64,000 nt of DNA, taken from NCBI GenBank assembly GCA_023055505.1, contig JALIRH010000018.1:13741646-13805645 (forward strand). Reading direction: 5' to 3'. Both the position numbers and the translations under genes were made by a program. Shown here one piece after another: positions 22,383-35,939 of the stretch (positions are counted from its first letter, which is position 1; every line of letters begins with the position of its first letter). The stretch comes from Callipepla californica brunnescens. Its lineage: Eukaryota > Chordata > Aves > Galliformes > Odontophoridae. The notes beneath the pieces are model-generated. The model was not told where the DNA came from. It searched no databases and saw nothing but the letters and a program-made list of their open reading frames with translations.

Positions 22383-23554
22383 TTTGTGGAGGAACCGTAA
22401 CTTCTTTACTAAATCTAACAAAACCGAGTAATCGAGGGAAACAAATGTTTCCAAATCAAATCTTAGATCTTACCTTAGAAAAACTGCAGGAGAAGCACAC
22501 ATACTGTCACTCTGCGGCAGCCCAGAGAGCGCACCGAGAGAGAGAGGCTGGAGTCCGGTCCTGAGCTCCACCCCTCTTCCACTCCCCGCCACAGCATTGA
22601 CTCTTGAACTCCCAGCTCGACGTTCTGAAGTGCCATACCGGCATCAAAGCACAACAACCTTGGATCGAAGGGCAAAGTTTGATCATCACCAGACCTAAAT
22701 AGCATGACCAGGTTGCTAGCAAGAACTTCGAGAACAAGAGAATTCCCAAGAGCAGACTTTGAAAACAACGTCTTCCTAAAGCATGGTGATCTGTCATCAG
22801 AACCACTACTTTCCTCTCCCCTTTGTGCTGCCATGAAGGGACGGGAACCCAGCTTGATGCAAGCTAATGTTCGTTTTTTGAGCAACAACTTCAATCTTTT
22901 ATACACAGAAAGGCAACGCGTGTTCAGATCTGATTGGGCGAAGGTTGCATTCCTTAAGGTTAAACATCATCACAATACAAGGCACTCCTGGTCCTCTAAA
23001 TGAGCAGTTCCCTATCACCTTCTGTTACAGTGTCCTGTTTCTTTTCACTCCTCAAACACGGTTATCTTGACCTTGTCAGCTTACCTTTACACAGCCTCCA
23101 TCCAAGGCTTGTGGTCAAATTCCTGCTTAGCTAGCAGTTCTGTCCGGCTCGCACTCTTGCCATTGCCCACATCTCCCCCTTTCTGTTGCGCTATGAATAT
23201 TTTCTTTGTAGCGCTGTCAATCATGTTTTGCACACATTGGAAAATACAAGGAAGTAACAGCAAAAGCGTTACAATGGTCATCACAATATAGCACATCATT
23301 TTTGAGGTGCTGCGAAGCCATCCGTTGAGACCCCATCCCAAGAACAAGTTGTCCAACCAGTGCCAATCCCTTTGTTCCTGCAACCTGGATGAGCGGTGCT
23401 GTTGAGGGGGATGTTTGGATCTGGAAGACAGGATGTCTCAGGAGCAAAGGCAAGCAAACTATGCATTCAGTGCAACACAGAGGATTAGAGTTTTAGTCAG
23501 CATACACTCACACACACAGACATCTATTTTAGCTAAGTGTAAGCCATACGTCGA
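22383..23554 (-). mobile_element. ERV remnant (unit 3)
   Basis: Envelope tail at 23383-23087. The gagtaat variant near 22430, shared with unit 4, lies at the LTR-like end. Confidence 0.6.
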
Positions 23555-23558
23555 GCCG

Positions 23559-25571
23559 TAAGTCGAGCTGGAGGGGAAGAAGGCCAGTGTGGATGAACTG
23601 GGAACTTCTGTTGAGACTCTGGGAGAAAAAGAGAGTCTATGTCCTCTGGAAGACGGGACAGGCTACTTGGGGAGACTACAGAGAACTTGCCAAGATTTGC
23701 AGGCAGGAAGTTAGAATTGCAAGAGCCCAGCTTGAACTTAGACTGGGTACTGCAGTAAAGGAGAGCAAAAAATCCTCGTACAGATATACTAAGAGTAAAA
23801 GAAGAACTAAGGAGAATTTCCTTACTTTACTTGATGCAGCCGGGAATGTAACCACGGAGGATAAGGAAAAGGCTGCGGTTCTCAATGCCTTCTTCACATC
23901 TGTCTTTAACAGATCAGTTATCAACTGGGAACTTTTTGCCCTGACCTGAAAGTTTGGGACAAAGGGCATCATACACCCCCTGTGATCCCAGCAGAGACAG
24001 TCAGAGACCTGCTCCTCCATCTCAACTGCCACAAGTCCATGGGACCAGATGGGATCCACCCAAGGGTGCTGAGGGAGCTGGCAGAGGTGATTGCCAAGCC
24101 GCTTTCTGCCCTCTATCAGCATTCCTGGTCATCTGGAGAGGTCCCACAAGATTGGAAGCTTGCCGACGTGACTCCCATCTACAAGAAAGGCCGTAAGGAA
24201 GATCCGGGGAACTACAGGCCTGTCAGCCTGACCTCGGTATCAGGGAAAGTTATGGAGCGGTTGATCTTGAGGGAGATCACACGGCACATGCATGGCAACC
24301 AGGGGATCAGACCTAGCCAGCACGGGTTCACAAAGAGCAGGTCGTGCTTGTCCAACCTCATCTCCTTCTACGACTGGTTGACCAGGCTGGTAGATGAGGG
24401 AAAGGCTGTTGATGCAGTCTACCTGGACTTCAGCAAAGCCTTTGGCATGGTCTCCCACAGTATTCTCCTGGGGAAACTGGCAGCCCGTGGTGTGGACAGG
24501 CTCACTCTTCTTTGGGTTGAGAATTGGCTCGATGGCCGTGCCCAGCGGGTAGTGGTTAATGGAGTTAAGTCCAGCTGGCGTCCCATTTTACGAGTAGTGT
24601 CCCCCAAGGGTCGGTATTGGGGCTCATCTTGTTTAATATCTTTATTGATGACCTAGACGAGGGGATTGAGTGTACCCTCAGTAAGTTTGCGGATGACACC
24701 AAGTTGGGAGGATGTGTCGATCTGCCTGAGGGCAGGGAGGCCCTTCAGCGGGATCTGGATAGGCTCAACAGCTGGGCTGAGGTCAATGGGATGAGGTTTA
24801 ATAAGGCCGAGTGCCGGGTCCTGCACTTTGGCCACGGTAACCCCATGCAATGCTATAGGCTTGGGGCAGAATGGCTTGAAGACTGTATGGAGGAAAAGGA
24901 CCTGTGGGGTGCTGGTTGATGCTCGGCTCAACATGAGCCGGCAGTGTGCCCAGGTGGCCAAGAAGGCCAATGGCATCCTGGCCTGTATTAGGAATAGTGT
25001 GGCCAGCAGGAGCAGGGAGGTGATCATCCCCCTGTACTCAGCTCTGGTGCGGCCGCACCTCGAGTACTGTGTTCAGTTTTGGGCCCCTTACTACAAGAAA
25101 GACATCGAGGCCCTGGAGCGTGTTCAGAGAAGGGTAACAAAACTGGTGAGGGGTCTGGAGCACAAGTCTTACGAGGAGCAGCTGAGGGAGCTGGGATTGT
25201 TTAGTCTGGAGAAAAGGAGGCTCAGAGAAGACCTCATTGCACTCTACCACTTCCTGAAGGGGAAGCTATGGTGAGGAGGGTGTCGGCCTCTTCTCCCAGA
25301 AAACTAAAGACAGGACAAGAGGGAATGGCCACAAGTTGAGCCGGGGAAGATTTAGATTAGATTTGAGGAAAAATTTTTTCTCTGAGAGAGTGGTCAGGCA
25401 CTGGAATGGCCTGCCTAGGGAGGTGGTTGAGGCACCGTCCCTAGCGCTGTTCAAGAAGCGTTTAGATGAGGTGCTAAGGGATTTGATTTAGTAGCTTGGT
25501 GGGTAGGGATGGTGGTGGGTGGATGGTTGGACTAGATGACCTTGTAGGTCCTTTCTAATGTATCTAATGTT
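23559..25571 (+). mobile_element. CR1 LINE fragment (unit 3)
   Basis: Same lesions; carries T at 25238. Confidence 0.88.
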
Positions 25572-26029
25572 TATTTTCTAACAGATGACCCTTTGGCTGA
25601 AGTGGCATAAAAGGACAAATGTGCACTTGACTGTGTGGTAGCAGTCCAAGGAAATCATCTGTACAAGCCTTGTTGAATCAGCTTATGTTTCTAAACAGGC
25701 CACGTGTCCCTTCCACTGACAGGATTTATCTCAAGCAAACTGAGGGCAGTACTCCGCTGGAGGAGTTTCTCCTGAGCCATTTGAAGATGGAACCCAGAAC
25801 CAACCCCGCCCGGGCCGGGCAGCGTGTCATAGCGGGGCCCACTGTCACTCATCCCAAGACACCCATTGATAGCTGGTGCCGACACGGAGACCACTCAGTG
25901 TCCGGCAGGACAGCGAAGGGACAGGGCAGGAGTGTGCGGGTCTGGCGACGAGCCCCCGAGCGCAGCCCACCCACGTCATTTATGTCTAGCCCCGGCAGCT
26001 CAGCGGCTGCCCCCTCCTCATCCTGCAGG
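25572..26029 (+). promoter_or_regulatory. MROH 5' flank (copy 3)
   Basis: Same layout: TATA-like box at 25606-25614, alternative ATG at 25787. Confidence 0.4.
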
Positions 26030-29000
26030 ATGGAGGAGGAAGCCTCAAGCCGCCCCAGTGTGGCCTGGGAGGAGAGTGGGTCTTCCCGGAGCAGAACGCC
26101 TCCACCGGAGCCCAGTGAGGAGACCAAGGTGCAGGTGCTGAGTGACGGTGAGTCAGGGTCCCCAGCATGGCGGGCAGGGCTGGGGCAGCCAGTGCCCCCT
26201 GCTCGACACCAGGGCCCCTTGTCCTCACAGCCACGGGCACACTGTGCCAGGGCACACGGCTGGACAGGGCAGAGCTCCTTCCTCTGCTCGCGCCTGCCTT
26301 CGGCCCCTCTACAGCGCTGCTCACTCTCCTCCCTGCTTAGATGCTGACTGGCTGCCCGTGTACAAAGAGGAAAAGGAGGCTGTCGATTGCATCAAGGCCT
26401 ACACTTCTCACGTACACAGGAAAAAGGTAACTGCACGAGTCTCCAGCTCCACTGTGCCGGCATCTCCGGATTGTCCCTCCGGCTCTGCCGTCAGGCTGCA
26501 GGAGGGCTGCTGGCTGTGCAGAGCTGCTGCCCTCCAGGCATCCCGCACTGCTTCGCACCCCAGAACGCTTGGTCTCCCTGGCCGTGGCTTTCCCCACTCA
26601 CACTCCTTCGTATCTCTGCGTGCCCGCCAGGATCTGGCTCAGAAGATTCAGTTCCTGAACAGCATCCTCACACTCTGCTACACTGCTGCCATTATGAGCT
26701 TGATGAAGGGCCTGGATGTCTTCTGCTCCACACACAGTCTGGCAGAGCATATCGAGGTGAGGGGACGTGGCCCCTGTGTTGTGTATCTCTACCCTGGGAG
26801 GACAGGGCTGGGGCAGGGGGAGGCAGGGAAATCATGCACAGGCACCGAGGTTCCCCAGGCGGGACTCCCAGGTGTTGCTGAGTGCTCAGCAGTGGGGGTG
26901 TACGACAGCATCTGTGTGCCAGTGCTGGTTAAGGGGCACTGGAGCTTCTCAGGCCCTGCCAGCCAGTGCTAGGCGCGCTGGTGCTGGGCGCTGGTGGCTG
27001 CCAGGTGCCATCCCAGTTGTGCTTTGCAGGTTATACTGCTCGAGGAGCCCACAGAGCGGCTGAGCACGTATCTGAGATTCCTGAGCATGAATGCCATTGC
27101 TGCCTTGAGGTAAGCTGCCCAGCCCCCGGTTTGGCCAGCATATCCCCAGGCCGTGATCCCGGTGGCCCTGACCCTAGCAGGGAGGCATCCCACATTTCAG
27201 ATCCGATGGCCTCAGCTCTCCCCTACTCCAGCCCCATGGAGGAGAAGGCACCTCCTGGCAGGGCTACCCACCTCTCCCAGGGAGTCCTGCCCAGGGGAGG
27301 ACTTCTTCTACCCCAGCCTCAGCATCGAGGCACCGCTCCTAGCATCGAGGTCTCTCTATTTGCAGCAAAATGAAGGCCATTACCAAGGATGAAATATCAC
27401 GTCTCCTACGCACGTGCTTTGAAGTCGTCTTCTACCTTCCTCCGGAAGAGGAATTGAGCGTTTTCCTCTACGACCATGTACGTAGTGGGTGAACTACTGC
27501 AGACCTTAGGTCTCCGGGCTGCCCCCTTGGATTACTTGTGTCCAGAGATTAACAAGGATCCTAGTGGGGCAGGATTCGCTTCCCTTCACCCCTACTCTTG
27601 CCGTGGGCCAGGCAACCCCCCGTGCTTGCAGCCTGCTCTGCACACTGCAGCTCTGCAGCCCTGGGCCCTCCCCCAGACTGTGCATAGATCTGCAGGTGTT
27701 TTTCCTCTACACTGAGAGCGGTTCGCGGCGGCCCCGTGGGGGTGAGAGGGACCTCTGAGAGACCTCCATTTGCTACTGTCTTCCTTGCAGACCCTGCATG
27801 CTATGGACGAGATGCTGCAGATAGTGGTGGACAACTATCCCACCCCCAGCGTCACTGAGGAGCTGCACGGCATCTTGGAGGTCTGTCTGTTGCAGAGCTC
27901 TGTTCCCAGAGGTCTCTCTGATAGAATTTGTTGTGCCCTCTTCACGGGAACGGCACTGGGAGCAGCTGGAGTGGCCATCAGCAGCTCCCAGGCAAACCAG
28001 AAGCTCTTCTCCTCACAGGTGCTGCTGCCTTTCACCAGCTCCGTGACCAAAGTTGTGCATGACAGGGCAATGGTACGGATGTGGAGGCTGTGTGGTTTCC
28101 TGGACAGCAGTCACTGGGGGAAGGTAAGGAGCCAGGACCTTTCCAGCCAGCCTATCTCCCCCTCCCTGCGTCCCAGAGCAGCCTACAGCTCAGGGGTACC
28201 TGAGAGATGAGCTTGGCTACAGCTGGGAGCCCAAAAGGAGGGTCTTCACCTTTCCTTTTCCTCCAGTCTTGCACCCTAGGCCATGTTGTCTCTCTCAGTT
28301 TGACATGTTTTCACTCCCTTCCTTCTTTTCTTCCTACACAGTCACTTGCAGAAAGACTTCTCCCTTCTCGGAGGACAGATTTCGTCCTTCGGACTCTTGA
28401 GACGACCATTCAAGACAGCAGCACTGAGGACAAGGAGAGATCCAAGATTATACTGGATGCAGTTCTGACAGAGCCTGGCATCTGGCTGATGGATGTAAGC
28501 ACTATGAGGCTGTATCAGCGTGCCTTTCCCTGCCCTGCCCTGCCCTGCCCTGCCCTCCACAGCTCGTGGGCGTCCAAAGCCATTTTAAGCCAGGAAAGAG
28601 CAGTGGGAAGGACAGCAGTATCAGTGGCAGCAGGGCAAATGTCTGCAGTACAGCAACAGCAGCAATCTCCCTGTCTCTTCCAACCAGGTTCCACAGATTC
28701 TGGGGTTCGTCCACAGAAACCTGGGAAGCATCAGCACATCGCACCAGCACATCCTCTTCTCGGTGGTTGATGTGCTCATCAACGAGTTTCGCGGGGATGC
28801 GCTGATGAGCGTGTTGACTCAACTTCCACAGAGTGACAGGTACCAGCCCCGACAGCCCCACACATTGATTCCAAGGGAAGAGTAGGGCCTGGGAGATGCT
28901 CTGGCTGCCAGAGCCAAGGAAAGCTGCAGCACATCATCGAGGAGCAGGCCTTCCTTCCCACCGTGCCTTTCAGTGCCGGTGTGCCGCTCAGGGCTGCAGC

Positions 29001-32000
29001 AGCCAACGCCGACCGGGGCAGCCCAGAGCCTCCCATCCGTCAGGCTCCTGCCCTGCCCCACGGGGAAGGCCATCTCAGCCCCTCCTGCTCACCCAAGCCG
29101 GGTCCCCAGGCCACGGTGGAGCCATGGTGCTGTGGCTGAGGCAGCCCTGCTGACACAGCATTGCTCTTGCTTTGCAGCTCTACCCTGGACATCTGGAGGT
29201 TGATGCTCCACCTGCCACATCCTGCGCTAATCGTGGAAGAACTGTACAGTGTTCTCCAGGACCAACAGCTGTGTGAGATCTTTAACATCAGCACAGCGGA
29301 GCTGGGCCTCCTTCATCTACCTGTGAGTTACCAGACAAGGCACCGTGCTCTCTTTCAGGGCTCTCTTGCCCCAGCTCCCTGCCTTCCCTGCCTTGCCCAC
29401 CCCACCCAGACTGGAAATCGGGGCTTGGGCAGAGGCAGTCAGGACTATGGCAGGACCAGGGATGAAGCCGTGGCTCTGCACAGGCTGAGCAGGCTGCAGG
29501 GTCGGGGAGGGGAAGTGCCCGTGGCCACCCAAGTCTGGTGCCATTTTTGTGTTAGATTCTGCCGGCCGCATGCTCCCAAAGCTGTGGCTGGTCAGAGGGC
29601 AGGAGAAGCAGGCCTGTGTAGTGCGAGGCATGGGGCACAGGGGGACCATCACGCTTTCCAAGGACACTGCTGCCCAGCTCCTGCCCTGAGCTGCCAGAGG
29701 AGCCAGGAGCTGCAGGTTGCACGGAGTCCTGCTGCCTCTGTCCGGCTCTCACCGCTGCCTTTGTTTCAGGTGATGCCCCCCACCGAGGGAACCCTCAAAG
29801 ATTTATGTAAGCCTGCAGCCCTCCAGAATATTCTGAAGACGGAAAGCCTGCCAATACTCTGGCTGGGGCTCAGAGGCCTTCTCCTGCTGTCGGAGAGACG
29901 TGAGACGGTGAGCAGGACCTAGTCAAATGAAGCCCTGTTGGCAGCCTGGTGCTGGGGTGGTGGGCATCCTTGTGCCGTGGCCTTGCCTGAGACTCAGGAG
30001 TTGGGCTGAAGGATGGGGCCAGGGTGGGCAGAGCCCTCTTGATGAAGAGAAAATTGCGTGTTTTGGACAGGCAAGAGAAATACGGGCCCTGCTGCCAACT
30101 ATCATGGAGACCACGAGTACTGGCAACACAGACATCATTCTGGAGGCGCTGCGCATCTTCAAAAACGTGATGAGACACATGGGGATGAGAGAGGCCAGTT
30201 CCAGTGCTGTGACGGTGGCTGAGAAGATGCTGCCTCTTTTTAATCATGTAAGTCCGCTGTGGGAGGCCAAGCTCTGTGCACACTGCACAACGGGAGGGCC
30301 CTATCCTTTCTCTCTGGGCTCCTTTGGGCTCTTGTGGGATGTCTTCAGAGCCACGCAGCCCAGCCGGCCTCGTCCCTGGCAGCTTTGTCGCTGTCAGTGA
30401 CGTGAGGCCCCTGTGTGGTGGCCCAGACTGAGGCCTGCGCAGAGCATCTTCTGCCAAGGCTTGCTCTCAAACCCACGAGCACTCCCTTTACTTCCAGCAC
30501 CAGGCGCTGTCTCCGGCTGTTGTAGCAGGGAGCTGGAGGCTGAGCGGGCAGCTTGTGCCCCAGAGGCACTGCTGAGGGCCAGGCCTGTCTCCTCCTTGGC
30601 CTGGAGCCTGGGGAGCTCTGCTTGGCCGTGGTGGGGCGGCTGCGGGAGCACTGGGAGGCACAGGCACCCCGTGCTGGAAACCTGTTGCACTGCTTTGCAC
30701 CACCGCACAGTGTCCTTGTGCAGAATGGGACCGATGCATCTCCCTCCACATCAGCCATGCCTTTGCTCATGCTCACCATGGGCAGCGAGAGTGCGGCGCT
30801 GAGGTCCTCCCATCCTTCTCCCTCAGGTGTCAAGTGAAGTGCGAGAGAGTTCCATCCGCCTCTTCCGAGATCTGATGGAGGCTGTGGTGTGGTGGCAGAA
30901 GGGAAGCATGAAGAAGAACGTGCGTGGGGGCCTGCTTCCTCTGCTGCTTCGGATGAGTGACGAGATCCCGAGTGTTGCACAGGTATGCATTTCAGACCTG
31001 ATCAGGATGCAGGCAAGCGTGTGCCGAGCTCAGGGGTGGACTGGGAATGGAGGGCAAGGTCGGCAAGCATTCAGACTCTTGGGATGCGTGCCTGTGGTGC
31101 CAACTCCCAGAGTCTGTTCTCTGTAGGCCGCTGGGGAAACCCTAGTCACTTGTGGAAAGTTCCTGAGGTGGAAGAGGCTGAAGCGCGCGGCCCAGGAACA
31201 GAACACACTGAGTATCAGGGATTGCTTGGTAAGGACAACCCCAGAGCCACAGCCCCCCTGCTTGTGGGAAGGGGATGCTGGCAGGAGGGGTGGGTGACCC
31301 CAGCAGCTGAGGAGGGTCTGCAAGCCCCATGCCTTTGTGCTCTTCTCCAGCTGTGCGAAAACCAGAAGAGAGCGGTAGGATACCTGCGGCAGAGCCTGCC
31401 TCACCTGAAGGATCCTCAGGCCTCTGTGCGATTTCAGGCTGTCAGATTCATCTGTGAGTGCAGCCCCTGAGTCCCCTCTTCGGGCCCTGCCCTGGCAGCA
31501 AGGTGCAGCCCTGCACCCCCCAGGCACACCCTGCCCGTGCTGGTAGCCCCGATGGGCGCCTTGATCAGGTCCCCCCTCAGGCATCGTACCTGCCTGGGGC
31601 ACAGCAGGGGAAGCAGCTGGGCTGGCCGGGCTGCAGCCTGTGCTGCTGGGAGCGTGCTGGGGAATGGGGGTCTGACGGGAGCTCTCTACCTAGGGCTTGC
31701 TGTGCGCCGCTCCAGAGTTGATAGTGAGGAACTGTGCGATGAATTCCAAAGTGGTGAGTGATGGCGTGCTGGGACCGGGGGCAGGGGGCAGAGCCTGGGC
31801 AGTGTGCAGCCAGGCCTTGTCAGGCTGCAAGGAAATGATACACGGGCAGGAGGACATTCCTGGGGCAGCTGGGGCGACCTTGAGCAACGGCTTCAGCTGA
31901 TCCCTCGGTCACTCTCAATCCGCCTGTCCAGGAAAAGCAGTGTGGGGCTGGCATAGCCCGGAGGGGATGGTGGCAGGTCTCTGCAGGTCAGTGGGTTTCA

Positions 32001-32158
32001 CCTCTGCTCTGCTTCCCTCTGTTGCAGCCCTTCAGCCTTCGGAAGGTGATGACCATCTGGGAGTTCGCTCTCTGGCAACCGCGACAATCCTGATGATGAA
32101 ACCTAAAAAGCCTCCAGCGATAAAAAAGGAATGGAGCCTGGAGGAAATTATCATCTAG
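26030..32158 (+). CDS. MROH-family HEAT-repeat protein, copy 3
   Basis: Same exon structure, with the first coding exon 26030-26147 and the last 32028-32158. All splice sites and phases are retained and no coding change from copy 1 was seen. A single private intron change (A at 31111) lies 26 bp upstream of the exon 14 acceptor, outside the AG and its pyrimidine run, and is unlikely to matter. The 3' flank carries the AATAAA variant. Confidence 0.84.
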
Positions 32159-32292
32159 AACCGTGAAACCACGTGCACTGGAAGCGGGGGTTGGGGGAGC
32201 GTGTGTGGGGGAAGGGTACGGAGACAATGGATGTTAAAAAAAAAAAGAAAGAAATAATAATTAAAAAAAATAATAAAAAAAAAAGAAAAGAA
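32159..32292 (+). promoter_or_regulatory. MROH 3' flank with ATTAAA and AATAAA (copy 3)
   Basis: Same variant as after copy 2, with AATAAA at 32272-32277. The linked downstream gagtaat variant is also shared, so the two flanks share recent ancestry. Confidence 0.55.
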
Positions 32293-33464
32293 TTTGTGGA
32301 GGAACCGTAACTTCTTTACTAAATCTAACAAAACCGAGTAATCGAGGGAAACAAATGTTTCCAAATCAAATCTTAGATCTTACCTTAGAAAAACTGCAGG
32401 AGAAGCACACATACTGTCACTCTGCGGCAGCCCAGAGAGCGCACCGAGAGAGAGAGGCTGGAGTCCGGTCCTGAGCTCCACCCCTCTTCCACTCCCCGCC
32501 ACAGCATTGACTCTTGAACTCCCAGCTCGACGTTCTGAAGTGCCATACCGGCATCAAAGCACAACAACCTTGGATCGAAGGGCAAAGTTTGATCATCACC
32601 AGACCTAAATAGCATGACCAGGTTGCTAGCAAGAACTTCGAGAACAAGAGAATTCCCAAGAGCAGACTTTGAAAACAACGTCTTCCTAAAGCATGGTGAT
32701 CTGTCATCAGAACCACTACTTTCCTCTCCCCTTTGTGCTGCCATGAAGGGACGGGAACCCAGCTTGATGCAAGCTAATGTTCGTTTTTTGAGCAACAACT
32801 TCAATCTTTTATACACAGAAAGGCAACGCGTGTTCAGATCTGATTGGGCGAAGGTTGCATTCCTTAAGGTTAAACATCATCACAATACAAGGCACTCCTG
32901 GTCCTCTAAATGAGCAGTTCCCTATCACCTTCTGTTACAGTGTCCTGTTTCTTTTCACTCCTCAAACACGGTTATCTTGACCTTGTCAGCTTACCTTTAC
33001 ACAGCCTCCATCCAAGGCTTGTGGTCAAATTCCTGCTTAGCTAGCAGTTCTGTCCGGCTCGCACTCTTGCCATTGCCCACATCTCCCCCTTTCTGTTGCG
33101 CTATGAATATTTTCTTTGTAGCGCTGTCAATCATGTTTTGCACACATTGGAAAATACAAGGAAGTAACAGCAAAAGCGTTACAATGGTCATCACAATATA
33201 GCACATCATTTTTGAGGTGCTGCGAAGCCATCCGTTGAGACCCCATCCCAAGAACAAGTTGTCCAACCAGTGCCAATCCCTTTGTTCCTGCAACCTGGAT
33301 GAGCGGTGCTGTTGAGGGGGATGTTTGGATCTGGAAGACAGGATGTCTCAGGAGCAAAGGCAAGCAAACTATGCATTCAGTGCAACACAGAGGATTAGAG
33401 TTTTAGTCAGCATACACTCACACACACAGACATCTATTTTAGCTAAGTGTAAGCCATACGTCGA
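32293..33464 (-). mobile_element. ERV remnant (unit 4)
   Basis: Envelope tail at 33293-32997. Carries the same LTR-end variant as unit 3. Confidence 0.6.
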
Positions 33465-33468
33465 GCCG

Positions 33469-35481
33469 TAAGTCGAGCTGGAGGGGAAGAAGGCCAGTGT
33501 GGATGAACTGGGAACTTCTGTTGAGACTCTGGGAGAAAAAGAGAGTCTATGTCCTCTGGAAGACGGGACAGGCTACTTGGGGAGACTACAGAGAACTTGC
33601 CAAGATTTGCAGGCAGGAAGTTAGAATTGCAAGAGCCCAGCTTGAACTTAGACTGGGTACTGCAGTAAAGGAGAGCAAAAAATCCTCGTACAGATATACT
33701 AAGAGTAAAAGAAGAACTAAGGAGAATTTCCTTACTTTACTTGATGCAGCCGGGAATGTAACCACGGAGGATAAGGAAAAGGCTGCGGTTCTCAATGCCT
33801 TCTTCACATCTGTCTTTAACAGATCAGTTATCAACTGGGAACTTTTTGCCCTGACCTGAAAGTTTGGGACAAAGGGCATCATACACCCCCTGTGATCCCA
33901 GCAGAGACAGTCAGAGACCTGCTCCTCCATCTCAACTGCCACAAGTCCATGGGACCAGATGGGATCCACCCAAGGGTGCTGAGGGAGCTGGCAGAGGTGA
34001 TTGCCAAGCCGCTTTCTGCCCTCTATCAGCATTCCTGGTCATCTGGAGAGGTCCCACAAGATTGGAAGCTTGCCGACGTGACTCCCATCTACAAGAAAGG
34101 CCGTAAGGAAGATCCGGGGAACTACAGGCCTGTCAGCCTGACCTCGGTATCAGGGAAAGTTATGGAGCGGTTGATCTTGAGGGAGATCACACGGCACATG
34201 CATGGCAACCAGGGGATCAGACCTAGCCAGCACGGGTTCACAAAGAGCAGGTCGTGCTTGTCCAACCTCATCTCCTTCTACGACTGGTTGACCAGGCTGG
34301 TAGATGAGGGAAAGGCTGTTGATGCAGTCTACCTGGACTTCAGCAAAGCCTTTGGCATGGTCTCCCACAGTATTCTCCTGGGGAAACTGGCAGCCCGTGG
34401 TGTGGACAGGCTCACTCTTCTTTGGGTTGAGAATTGGCTCGATGGCCGTGCCCAGCGGGTAGTGGTTAATGGAGTTAAGTCCAGCTGGCGTCCCATTTTA
34501 CGAGTAGTGTCCCCCAAGGGTCGGTATTGGGGCTCATCTTGTTTAATATCTTTATTGATGACCTAGACGAGGGGATTGAGTGTACCCTCAGTAAGTTTGC
34601 GGATGACACCAAGTTGGGAGGATGTGTCGATCTGCCTGAGGGCAGGGAGGCCCTTCAGCGGGATCTGGATAGGCTCAACAGCTGGGCTGAGGTCAATGGG
34701 ATGAGGTTTAATAAGGCCGAGTGCCGGGTCCTGCACTTTGGCCACGGTAACCCCATGCAATGCTATAGGCTTGGGGCAGAATGGCTTGAAGACTGTATGG
34801 AGGAAAAGGACCTGTGGGGTGCTGGTTGATGCTCGGCTCAACATGAGCCGGCAGTGTGCCCAGGTGGCCAAGAAGGCCAATGGCATCCTGGCCTGTATTA
34901 GGAATAGTGTGGCCAGCAGGAGCAGGGAGGTGATCATCCCCCTGTACTCAGCTCTGGTGCGGCCGCACCTCGAGTACTGTGTTCAGTTTTGGGCCCCTTA
35001 CTACAAGAAAGACATCGAGGCCCTGGAGCGTGTTCAGAGAAGGGTAACAAAACTGGTGAGGGGTCTGGAGCACAAGTCTTACGAGGAGCAGCTGAGGGAG
35101 CTGGGATTGTTTAGTCTGGAGAAAAGGAGGCTCAGAGAAGACCTCATAGCACTCTACCACTTCCTGAAGGGGAAGCTATGGTGAGGAGGGTGTCGGCCTC
35201 TTCTCCCAGAAAACTAAAGACAGGACAAGAGGGAATGGCCACAAGTTGAGCCGGGGAAGATTTAGATTAGATTTGAGGAAAAATTTTTTCTCTGAGAGAG
35301 TGGTCAGGCACTGGAATGGCCTGCCTAGGGAGGTGGTTGAGGCACCGTCCCTAGCGCTGTTCAAGAAGCGTTTAGATGAGGTGCTAAGGGATTTGATTTA
35401 GTAGCTTGGTGGGTAGGGATGGTGGTGGGTGGATGGTTGGACTAGATGACCTTGTAGGTCCTTTCTAATGTATCTAATGTT
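33469..35481 (+). mobile_element. CR1 LINE fragment (unit 4)
   Basis: Same lesions; carries A at 35148, as in units 1 and 5. Confidence 0.88.
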
Positions 35482-35939
35482 TATTTTCTAACAGATGACC
35501 CTTTGGCTGAAGTGGCATAAAAGGACAAATGTGCACTTGACTGTGTGGTAGCAGTCCAAGGAAATCATCTGTACAAGCCTTGTTGAATCAGCTTATGTTT
35601 CTAAACAGGCCACGTGTCCCTTCCACTGACAGGATTTATCTCAAGCAAACTGAGGGCAGTACTCCGCTGGAGGAGTTTCTCCTGAGCCATTTGAAGATGG
35701 AACCCAGAACCAACCCCGCCCGGGCCGGGCAGCGTGTCATAGCGGGGCCCACTGTCACTCATCCCAAGACACCCATTGATAGCTGGTGCCGACACGGAGA
35801 CCACTCAGTGTCCGGCAGGACAGCGAAGGGACAGGGCAGGAGTGTGCGGGTCTGGCGACGAGCCCCCGAGCGCAGCCCACCCACGTCATTTATGTCTAGC
35901 CCCGGCAGCTCAGCGGCTGCCCCCTCCTCATCCTGCAGG
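35482..35939 (+). promoter_or_regulatory. MROH 5' flank (copy 4)
   Basis: Same layout: TATA-like box at 35516-35524, alternative ATG at 35697. The divergence of gene copy 4 does not extend into this flank. Confidence 0.4.

Larger units (their letters stand above)
19819..29728 (+). repeat. Array unit 3 (9,910 bp)
   Basis: One base longer than units 1 and 2 because of an extra A in the tract near 22325. It shares with unit 4 that extra A, a T-to-A change that makes an AATAAA at 22362-22367, and a gagtaat variant near 22430. At the shared variable sites it has T (25238), G and A (27236), like unit 2. Confidence 0.95.
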
